A stretch of 5,414 nucleotides of DNA from Bacteroidota bacterium (GTDB lineage Bacteria > Bacteroidota > Bacteroidia > Chitinophagales > LD1). The notes beneath the pieces were generated by a model, which was not told the origin of the DNA, made no database searches, and saw only the letters and a program-made list of their open reading frames with translations. The stretch covers positions 1 to 5,414 of the forward strand of contig JAFDYP010000114.1 of assembly GCA_018267355.1 (NCBI GenBank), given 5' to 3'. A program made the translations under genes and the position numbers. This document shows, piece by piece, positions 1-4,897 of this stretch; position 1 is the first letter of the stretch; the number at the start of each line of letters is the position of its first letter.

Positions 1-6
1 ATTTTG

Positions 7-52
7 ACGTGATATAATACTGCAAAACAACGCAGTCATACACGTACTTTTT
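7..52 (+). terminator. Weak hairpin with T-run, possible + strand terminator
   Basis: An imperfect inverted repeat pairs ACGTG (7-11) with CACGT (41-45) and ACTGC (19-23) with GCAGT (32-36) around an 8-base loop; small bulges lie between the two stem blocks. Five T residues follow at 48-52 on the plus strand, while the minus-strand side has no T-run. This would suit the end of a plus-strand gene entering from the left and converging on the gene that stops at 72. The stem is AT-rich and interrupted, so it may be chance or only a 3' structure. The rest of 1-71 holds nothing recognisable. Confidence 0.28.
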
Positions 53-71
53 GTCCCAAAAATCTGAAACC

Positions 72-635
72 TTACTGTTTGCCAGCTTTCATCCGGCTGA
101 TGTCACAAAGCATATCAGAGTGGATGTTGAGACCGATATTGGTCATATTGTAGACATGCTCAGAGGCCACGAGATAGACTATCTCGCATATCTCCCGCTC
201 TGTATAGTGTTCCTTCATACGGCTGAATGTAGCCTCATCCACTTTCTTATCCCGGGTCAGCTCCGTGACATAATCCAACATGGCCCGCTCGGTAGCGGAG
301 AATAAGGGACTGGTCTTATATTCTGCCAGTGCATCAAACTTATCCTCCCGCATAGAGCCTTTGATCACGACGGATCGGCCTATATCTATACAAAACAGGC
401 AGACATTCAGGTGCGCTACCTGCTCCCTTACCAGCATGACCGTTTCTGCCGGGAGCGTCAGTTTTTTATCCAGTTGGGATATTTCACTTTGCCATTTGCC
501 AAAGGCCAGTGGCATACGAGCTCCAAATACTTTCAATGGCGTTAGCACTTTCCCGAATTGCCTCTCAGTGAGATAATAGACCAGTTTCATGATAAGGCTA
601 TCGGGTTTCTCTATAGGAGCGAGATATGTATCCAT
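72..635 (-). CDS. Carboxymuconolactone decarboxylase/AhpD-like family protein
   Basis: A 187-residue cytoplasmic protein of the alpha-helical CMD/AhpD-like fold, with no signal peptide. The family signature is the helix around residues 69-88 (VREQVAHLNVCLFCIDIG), with a CXXC pair at Cys79 and Cys82 and an upstream Glu71. In AhpD-type proteins the two Cys carry out peroxide-linked thiol redox chemistry, helped by a His four residues after the second Cys; here that position is Gly86. The length is greater than that of many single-domain CMD proteins (roughly 100-150 residues), with an extra N-terminal helical part (about residues 1-60). The ATG at 635 has no Shine-Dalgarno sequence but lies 26 bases downstream of a TAnnTTTG box. 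The gene sits 84 bases after the DJ-1-like gene on the same strand. Family assignment is solid; the substrate is unknown, and decarboxylase activity should not be read into the name. Confidence 0.85.
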   Translation of the reverse strand: MDTYLAPIEKPDSLIMKLVYYLTERQFGKVLTPLKVFGARMPLAFGKWQSEISQLDKKLTLPAETVMLVREQVAHLNVCLFCIDIGRSVVIKGSMREDKFDALAEYKTSPLFSATERAMLDYVTELTRDKKVDEATFSRMKEHYTEREICEIVYLVASEHVYNMTNIGLNIHSDMLCDISRMKAGKQ

Positions 636-661
636 GGTGATGTATTTAACCTATAGACAAA

Positions 662-669
662 CAAAACTA
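662..669 (-). promoter_or_regulatory. Candidate Bacteroidota -7 promoter box (TAGTTTTG)
   Basis: Read on the minus strand, 669-662 is TAGTTTTG, an exact match to the Bacteroidota primary sigma -7 consensus TAnnTTTG. It ends 26 bases before the ATG at 635, which would give a leader of about 20 bases. No convincing -33 TTTG/TTG is seen at the right distance; the nearest TTG (683-681) is too close. It implies that the CMD-like gene can be transcribed on its own and not only by read-through from the DJ-1-like gene. Confidence 0.4.
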
Positions 670-684
670 AGCACTATGGACAAG

Positions 685-697
685 TAAATAGTATTTA
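685..697. repeat. AT-rich 13-bp palindrome upstream of the CMD-like gene
   Basis: TAAATA (685-690) and TATTTA (692-697) form a perfect 6-bp inverted repeat around a single G at 691. It lies 15 bases upstream of the -7 box at 669-662, so it covers the place where the -33 element would be. This position suits a repressor operator, but AT-rich palindromes of this length also occur by chance. Confidence 0.3.
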
Positions 698-700
698 TCT

Positions 701-716
701 CCCCGGATTGCCAGAG
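701..716 (-). terminator. Short stem-loop just after the DJ-1-like stop codon
   Basis: On the minus strand CTCTGG (716-711) pairs with CCGGGG (706-701) around a 4-base loop, using two G-U wobbles. The same pairing is worse on the plus strand because of C-A mismatches, which favours a role in the minus-strand transcript. It begins 3 bases after the stop codon at 720. No T-run follows, so it is at best a weak terminator or an mRNA 3'-end stabilising structure. Confidence 0.25.
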
Positions 717-719
717 CGA

Positions 720-1268
720 TCAGTGCTGCCCCTCTCCTATTTCTTCTATCATTTTGGCGCAGAATGCAGGCAGATCATCAGGCTTACGGCTGGTCACGAG
801 GCCGTTGTCCACCACTACCTCTTCATCACTCCAGTCTACGCCTGCATTGATCAGGTCAGACTTGATGGAGGGATAGGAGGTCATATGCCTTCCTTTCAGG
901 TGGCCTGTCTCGATGAGGGTCCAGGGACCATGACAGATAGCGGCTATGGGTTTGCCCTCCTCCAGAAAGCTTGCGACAAATGCTACCGTATCCGCATCGG
1001 TACGCAGCTTATCAGGATTCATCACACCGCCGGGTAGTACCAGTGCATCGTAGTCCGCTGCCTGTGCTTCTGCTATGGTCTTATCTACAGAGTACTCTCC
1101 ACCCCAGTCGGTATGGTTCCAGGCTTTGATCTTGCCCGGCTTTAGGGAGATGACCTCCACCGTGGCGTCTGCATTCTTCAGCGCCTCTATAGGCACGGTA
1201 AACTCAGATTCCTCTACCCCGTCCGTCGCTACTACGGCGATCTTCTTATTAGCTATTGATCTTGACAT
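720..1268 (-). CDS. DJ-1/PfpI family protein (YhbO-like, type 1 glutamine amidotransferase fold)
   Basis: A 182-residue cytoplasmic protein covering the whole DJ-1/PfpI domain. The nucleophile elbow is AAICHGPW (residues 109-116) with Cys112 followed by His113. The N-terminal strand leads into GVEESEF (17-23), where Glu22 corresponds to DJ-1 Glu18, which tunes the active Cys. LVLPGGVMNPDKLR (77-89 region) is the usual second loop; Asp86 sits where PfpI has its partner-subunit Glu. Relatives such as E. coli YhbO and Bacillus YraA are described as stress proteins with reported protease, chaperone or deglycase/glyoxalase activities; the true reaction is disputed. The frame extends to a TTG at 1295, but the ATG at 1268 is preferred because the conserved first strand (NKKIAVVAT) starts soon after it and the extra nine residues look non-conserved. 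It follows the SRPBCC gene after 63 bases and precedes the CMD-like gene. Confidence 0.9.
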   Translation of the reverse strand: MSRSIANKKIAVVATDGVEESEFTVPIEALKNADATVEVISLKPGKIKAWNHTDWGGEYSVDKTIAEAQAADYDALVLPGGVMNPDKLRTDADTVAFVASFLEEGKPIAAICHGPWTLIETGHLKGRHMTSYPSIKSDLINAGVDWSDEEVVVDNGLVTSRKPDDLPAFCAKMIEEIGEGQH

Positions 1269-1278
1269 AGTGTTATTT

Positions 1279-1335
1279 TCTGCACTACGCCGCAAGATTC
1301 ATACCGCTACCGGGATGAGGAAATCTCTGCACTAC
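1279..1335. repeat. Two direct copies of TCTGCACTAC, 47 bp apart
   Basis: TCTGCACTAC occurs at 1279-1288 and again at 1326-1335. The first copy lies 10 bases upstream of the DJ-1-like ATG. The second overlaps the stop codon of the SRPBCC gene (1332-1334). The similarity does not extend beyond the ten bases. It could be a pair of regulatory half-sites or a trace of a small duplication, or chance. Confidence 0.3.
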
Positions 1336-1853
1336 TGCTCATCTCTGATGGTGTCATCCAGAGACCGCATCACCTTGGAGAAATTGTGAGGGATCAGCCG
1401 CGCGGCCAGCGCCTCAATGGCTGATAGTACAAACCCGGTCAAAAAGATCGAGGATTTAGCAGTCTTCTTTATGCTAAAGGTACCGCTGAAAGTCACTTTG
1501 GTGCCCTTCCCGGCTTTGGTACAGGAGATAGAACCTACGCAAGAGATATCTTCTACCTTGTAGTGCGTCTCTATCGAAAACTGGCTGGAGTGTGTCTCAT
1601 TGTCCCAGATAGCATCTTCAGTCCAGAGCATCATCTCCGGCTTGATCATGTTTTTCAGCATGGCGGGGAGTGGTGGCGCCGCCTGCCAATGGCTGATCAC
1701 ATGCACCCCATCCGGTTTTTTCTTCGTCCTCTTGATCACTTTCACATACTCCATATCATCCTGCAAAGCGGCTATCTCAGGCAGCCTGTCGCGGATGGTC
1801 TCCCATACTACCGGCAGCGGGTGATGCAGTGTTTCTGTACATTTAAATTCCAT
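1332..1853 (-). CDS. SRPBCC (START/polyketide-cyclase-like) family protein
   Basis: A 173-residue cytoplasmic protein that fits the SRPBCC ligand-binding fold. It opens with a beta strand and short helices (MEFKCTETLHHPLPVVWETI, residues 1-20), the typical 'habitual N-terminal strand plus VWE/VF helix' of this fold. A run of alternating strands follows (about 36-57, 87-103, 105-113, 117-129) and a long C-terminal helix (about 137-171). The fold usually binds a hydrophobic ligand in a central cavity; the ligand cannot be named here. A longer frame reaches an ATG at 1943, but that would add 30 poorly conserved-looking residues and place the start inside the terminator of the preceding operon, so the ATG at 1853 is chosen. 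No Shine-Dalgarno is visible; a T-rich stretch precedes the start. It is the first of three same-strand small genes. The family call rests on fold pattern, not on a catalytic motif. Confidence 0.7.
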   Translation of the reverse strand: MEFKCTETLHHPLPVVWETIRDRLPEIAALQDDMEYVKVIKRTKKKPDGVHVISHWQAAPPLPAMLKNMIKPEMMLWTEDAIWDNETHSSQFSIETHYKVEDISCVGSISCTKAGKGTKVTFSGTFSIKKTAKSSIFLTGFVLSAIEALAARLIPHNFSKVMRSLDDTIRDEQ

Positions 1854-1915
1854 ACTGTGTGCATGATAATAAAAAAGCCGCTCATCCACCGCCTCTGCTA
1901 TCCACAGGGCAAATG

Positions 1916-1947
1916 AAAAATGGCCTCCCGGTAGGGAAGCCATTTTT
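1916..1947 (-). terminator. Intrinsic terminator after the TPR gene
   Basis: A 14-bp stem pairs 1947-1934 with 1929-1916 around the 4-base loop TACC (1933-1930 on the minus strand). On the minus strand the only irregular pair is a G-U wobble; on the plus strand the same position is a C-A mismatch, so the hairpin is built for the minus transcript. The 3' arm ends in TTTTT. It begins 18 bases after the TPR stop codon (1966), so it closes the operon that starts near 4799 and separates it from the SRPBCC gene. Confidence 0.85.
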
Positions 1948-1965
1948 ATAGATTTTGAACGCTGA

Positions 1966-3594
1966 TCAGAGATTCTTCAAAAGCTCTTTGGTCAGCTCGT
2001 TATTAGGATCAAGGTCTTTAGCCTTATTGATAAAAGGACCTGCGGTGGCCTTGTCATTCTTATTCAGGTAGTAGGCACCCAGATACTGGTAGCTCTCTAT
2101 CAGGAAGTTCTTGTACCTGGCCTGATCTGTCCCTGCCTCGACCACTTTTATAAACTGCTCATAGTATGGCTTGGAGGCTGCAGTCTTCATTTCCGGATCG
2201 AGGTAGCTGTTGGCCTTTGCCCTCCACTGCCAGCTATCAGGTACGGTAGCATATTTAGTGGTCAGGTTAGAGAACACGGTGTCTGCTGCCTGGAAGTATT
2301 TAGCTGCAGAATCTTTGGCTGCCTTGTCATCCTTTTTAGAATTCCAGCCCAGGGCTATATTATAGTTAGCCCGGCCCAGCCAGTAGTAGTCATAGAAAGT
2401 TGGACTAGGGAAATTAGCTATTCTCTTGGTGTAGGCTGCTACCGCATCCGGGTACCTCTTGGTGGTGTACATCAGCTGCGCATAGTCGGAGAGGAGCTCG
2501 GCATTATTGCTATCTACAGACAGTGCCGTATTAAAGTACTTGAGTGCAGCAGTAGTGTCATTATTTTTATTGGCCACCTTGGCGCTATATACATAGTCCA
2601 TAGGGCGCACGCGTGATACCGGGGCCGCTACCCAGAAGCGCTGCATATAGTCACCTGCCTCCTTGTAGTGCTTCAGCTCATAGTTAGAGTAGAAAAGCGC
2701 TCGCAGGATGACCATATTGGTAGGATCAGCATCCAGCATTTTCATACCCTCTGATACTACCTGATCGTACTCCTTAGATGCAAAGAGGAAGCTGAGGAAT
2801 TTTGTCTTTGCCTCTGCATCATCCTTATTCAGCTCAATGTACTTTTTGATCTCAGCCTTGGCCAGGTCGTACTTCTTTGCCAGAAAGTAGGTCTCAAACA
2901 GGTCATAGTGCGCCACCGGGTAGTCAGGCTCCAGCGCGATAGCCTTTTGCAGTGCATTGATCGCATCGTCATAGGTACGGGCGCGTGTATTCAGACGGCC
3001 TATCTTGATAAAGGCCATCGTCAGCTTAGGATTGACCTCAGCAGCGCTCTCATATTTGCTCATCGCCTTGCCACCTTCGTTGTTATCCAGGTAGGCATCG
3101 CCCAGCTCCAGCGCATTATTGGTATTCTTGGGGTCTATCTTAAAGGCATCTTCAAAATTCTTGATAGCTTCCTGCAGGTCTATGATATTAGGCTTATACC
3201 AGGCATCTCCTACCTGATTGAGCACATCCGCACTCTTAAATTTAGAAGTCACAACTGCCTGCTCAAAATATTGCTTTGCCTTGGCTTTGTCACCATTCAG
3301 CAGGCTCAGGCGGCCATTGGCCAGCAGGCCGTAGATGGTCTTATTTTCAAAACCCGGCACCCTGTAGCAGATCTTAGCTGAGTCCGGATCGTCCATTTTC
3401 AGGTAGGTATTGCCCAGATAATATGCTGTCTGCACCCTGTCTGTGGTGCCATCTGCCAGTGCCTTTCTGAGTACATTCTTGGCTGTAGCAAAGTTCTCCT
3501 TCTCCAGTTGTTTTTTGCCCTCATCCAGCGCAGACTGAGCGAATACCTGAGAGGACAATAACAGCATAGCAGCTGCGATCTTGATACTTTTCAT
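1966..3594 (-). CDS. Exported tetratricopeptide-repeat (TPR) protein
   Basis: A 542-residue protein made almost wholly of TPR helical hairpins. It begins with a Sec signal peptide (lysines at 2 and 5, hydrophobic core about 6-17, likely cleavage near VFA-Q at residue 19/20) and has no lipobox, so a soluble periplasmic protein is expected. Clear repeats include about 157-190 (ALELGDAYLDN... with NPK end), 191-224 (ending ALEPDY), 226-258, 260-292, 333-363 and 365-396. Less regular ones run from 21 to 156 and from 403 to 531, and an insert rich in K and D at about 417-430 interrupts one. In all I count roughly 12-14 units. TPR arrays bind other proteins, so a scaffold role is likely; no enzyme motif is seen. 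It lies 48 bases after the PstS-like lipoprotein gene and is the last gene before the terminator at 1947-1916. Its start at 3594 fits the signal peptide exactly. The binding partner is unknown. Confidence 0.88.
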   Translation of the reverse strand: MKSIKIAAAMLLLSSQVFAQSALDEGKKQLEKENFATAKNVLRKALADGTTDRVQTAYYLGNTYLKMDDPDSAKICYRVPGFENKTIYGLLANGRLSLLNGDKAKAKQYFEQAVVTSKFKSADVLNQVGDAWYKPNIIDLQEAIKNFEDAFKIDPKNTNNALELGDAYLDNNEGGKAMSKYESAAEVNPKLTMAFIKIGRLNTRARTYDDAINALQKAIALEPDYPVAHYDLFETYFLAKKYDLAKAEIKKYIELNKDDAEAKTKFLSFLFASKEYDQVVSEGMKMLDADPTNMVILRALFYSNYELKHYKEAGDYMQRFWVAAPVSRVRPMDYVYSAKVANKNNDTTAALKYFNTALSVDSNNAELLSDYAQLMYTTKRYPDAVAAYTKRIANFPSPTFYDYYWLGRANYNIALGWNSKKDDKAAKDSAAKYFQAADTVFSNLTTKYATVPDSWQWRAKANSYLDPEMKTAASKPYYEQFIKVVEAGTDQARYKNFLIESYQYLGAYYLNKNDKATAGPFINKAKDLDPNNELTKELLKNL

Positions 3595-3642
3595 CCTATT
3601 ATCCGGTTTTTTTTAACGATTTGCAATGATAGCGTTTTTCAA

Positions 3643-4572
3643 TTATTTCAGTCCGCCTGTATTGATGTTGATCGTGCGCGACGGCATGATAGCCGGCACC
3701 AATCCCGACTTCAATATAATCCGACCTGATCTATCTTTGTACAGGAAATTAACAAACCCCGTGCCGACCTTCTGATCCATGCTATGCTGTATGAAGTTGA
3801 TAGGGCGGGCAAAGGGATAAGATTCATCGGCTATCTCGCTCTGAGAGGCGGTAGATGCGATGATGCGCCCACTGGAGTCGGCCTTGGCCACATACAGCAG
3901 CTTAACTTTCTTTAGCAGGTCGCACACAGATGCTACGTCTTCATCGCTGATCTTATCATAGGGCAGGAAGCCTATCGCTTTATCGTCTTTCTGCAGGTAT
4001 TCTACCAGTTCATCCGTATTCTTCACCGCAAAAGCAGAGTGACCTGAGGTTTGCGAGAAGAGTCCAAACATATAGCTCAGTACCCCTGAGCCATTTCCCT
4101 CAAAGACCACTTTGTACTGCTCCGCACGCCCGGCTACCAGCTGGCCCACCAGCCCGTAGGGCAGTGTATCCTGCGGGAAGGCTGGGTTAGCCACCAGCGC
4201 TATCGCATCGCGCGCAAAGCAGCTCTCATCCGGTGTGATGTGGTTATTCTTGAAAAGCTGCGTCCGCTCTGACTCACGGAGCCTACGGCCTATCACTACC
4301 GTAGAGAAGCTATCCGTGTTCAGGTGCTTCAGTACCTCGGCCTCGGGCAGGTAGATGACCTGCAGGTGCTGCTCCGGCTGGTCATTCTCATATACCCTCA
4401 CCTCCTGGTCTATGATATAGCGAAAGGCCTCATCAGCATAGACCGTGATCGAGTCTATATGTGTAGGCCCCTCAATGGTGGCGGGGGGCAGGGAGGCCTG
4501 ATCCGGGTGGCGGCTGCAGGCCAGGAGACTGAGGCAAAAAATAGCGATGAGGTAGAGCGGACGATACTGCAC
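3643..4572 (-). CDS. PstS-like substrate-binding lipoprotein
   Basis: A 309-residue lipoprotein with a type 2 periplasmic-binding-protein fold of the PstS-like group. From the GTG start at 4572 the signal peptide runs to a lipobox LLAC, with the lipidated Cys at residue 19. The mature part starts a domain with strand SITVYAD (41-47), followed by STVVIGRRL (90-98), FARDAIALVANP (119-130), GNGSGVLSYMF (159-169), AIGFLPY (199-205), YPFARPI (252-258) and a C-terminal helix plus GLVPAIMPSR (290-299). All have counterparts in PstS-like proteins. The phosphate loops are altered: the first-strand loop lacks the Gly/Ser/Thr-rich signature, and the SGT motif reads SGV (162-164). An in-frame ATG at 4737 would overlap most of the 74-residue gene and bury the signal peptide, so it is rejected. 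The GTG lies 2 bases after the preceding TGA, suggesting translational coupling. No PstCAB genes are nearby; ligand and function are uncertain. Confidence 0.82.
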   Translation of the reverse strand: MQYRPLYLIAIFCLSLLACSRHPDQASLPPATIEGPTHIDSITVYADEAFRYIIDQEVRVYENDQPEQHLQVIYLPEAEVLKHLNTDSFSTVVIGRRLRESERTQLFKNNHITPDESCFARDAIALVANPAFPQDTLPYGLVGQLVAGRAEQYKVVFEGNGSGVLSYMFGLFSQTSGHSAFAVKNTDELVEYLQKDDKAIGFLPYDKISDEDVASVCDLLKKVKLLYVAKADSSGRIIASTASQSEIADESYPFARPINFIQHSMDQKVGTGFVNFLYKDRSGRIILKSGLVPAIMPSRTININTGGLK

Positions 4573-4574
4573 GT

Positions 4575-4799
4575 TCAGATATTTTGAGCATTGGGGCGGT
4601 CTGTCAGCGCCCTGATCAGGCGAAATGCCCCGTAGATGATAAACACCCACGAGAGAATAGAACGATAGGTAGGCTCTACGAAACTCAATATCTGCTGGCT
4701 GTAGACCATCAGGTAGACGCCCAGGCCTATGTAGCATAGGGCTATGGCTAGTTTCAGTATGCCCATCGGGCTGGTCAGGATGCTGCGGAGTGACGCCAT
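4575..4799 (-). CDS. Small two-helix inner-membrane protein
   Basis: A 74-residue hypothetical protein. Two hydrophobic segments are clear: about residues 13-33 (GILKLAIALCYIGLGVYLMVY) and 46-64 (ending FIIYGAFRLIRAL), joined by a short polar loop. The positive residues R5, K16, R60, R63 and R68 place both ends towards the cytoplasm by the positive-inside rule. No known enzyme motif is visible and I cannot name the family; small proteins of this form, with a Gly-rich first helix and an 'IYGxFRLxR' second helix, are familiar to me beside envelope genes in Bacteroidota, which is recollection and not a search. It is the first gene of the operon with the PstS-like lipoprotein and the TPR protein, starting 23 bases downstream of a -7-like box. 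Its stop is 2 bases before the lipoprotein start. It may hold or partner that lipoprotein, but this is inference. Confidence 0.75.
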   Translation of the reverse strand: MASLRSILTSPMGILKLAIALCYIGLGVYLMVYSQQILSFVEPTYRSILSWVFIIYGAFRLIRALTDRPNAQNI

Positions 4800-4822
4800 C
4801 AGTTACTTTTAATGACAGATGC

Positions 4823-4830
4823 CAAAGGTA
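4823..4830 (-). promoter_or_regulatory. Candidate Bacteroidota -7 promoter box (TACCTTTG)
   Basis: On the minus strand 4830-4823 reads TACCTTTG, an exact TAnnTTTG match, 23 bases before the ATG at 4799. Transcription would start near 4817-4815 and drive the three-gene operon ending at 1966. The -33 region (about 4848-4853) is T-rich (GTTTTTT) but has no clear TTTG. The intergenic stretch 4800-4897 has no convincing terminator for the glycosyltransferase, so read-through from upstream is also possible. Confidence 0.42.
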
Positions 4831-4856
4831 AGTCTTTTACATAAAAAACTATGGTA

Positions 4857-4874
4857 TATGACACTGCTATGACA
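4857..4874. repeat. Tandem TATGACA heptamers 11 bp apart
   Basis: TATGACA is found at 4857-4863 and 4868-4874, one helical turn apart, and an ATGACAGA that matches the second copy lies at 4812-4819. If transcription starts near 4816, the pair lies at about -41 to -58, where an activator would bind. Short repeats like these can arise by chance. Confidence 0.25.
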
Positions 4875-4897
4875 GACGACTATCCCCGCGCTGTATT

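Noticed and set aside
1269..1295. Nine-residue extension of the DJ-1-like protein from a TTG start
   Set aside because: An ATG is available at 1268 just ahead of the conserved first beta strand, and the extra residues show no family features.
708..1916. Plus-strand open frames (708-1037, 1075-1389, 1563-1916 and 1600-1824)
   Set aside because: They lie opposite the DJ-1-like and SRPBCC genes, run across gene boundaries and show Cys/His-rich sequence without domain features, as expected of complementary-strand shadows.
1854..1943. Extension of the SRPBCC protein from the ATG at 1943, or a leader peptide there
   Set aside because: The start codon lies within the terminator hairpin of the preceding operon, and the fold begins at Met 1853.
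2908..3381. Plus-strand open frame of 157 codons
   Set aside because: It lies wholly antisense to the well-supported TPR gene, has no recognisable domain and reads as the complement of regular helical repeats.
2100..3560. Possible DNA repeats in the TPR gene
   Set aside because: The repeats are degenerate at protein level and I see no long identical DNA units; no CRISPR-like regular spacing is present.
4573..4737. 55-residue N-terminal extension of the PstS-like lipoprotein
   Set aside because: It overlaps the 74-residue membrane protein gene in another frame and would bury a clear lipoprotein signal peptide.
4800..4897. Terminator for the glycosyltransferase gene
   Set aside because: Only a 4-bp ACAG/CTGT pairing with a long loop is visible and no T-run follows a stem.
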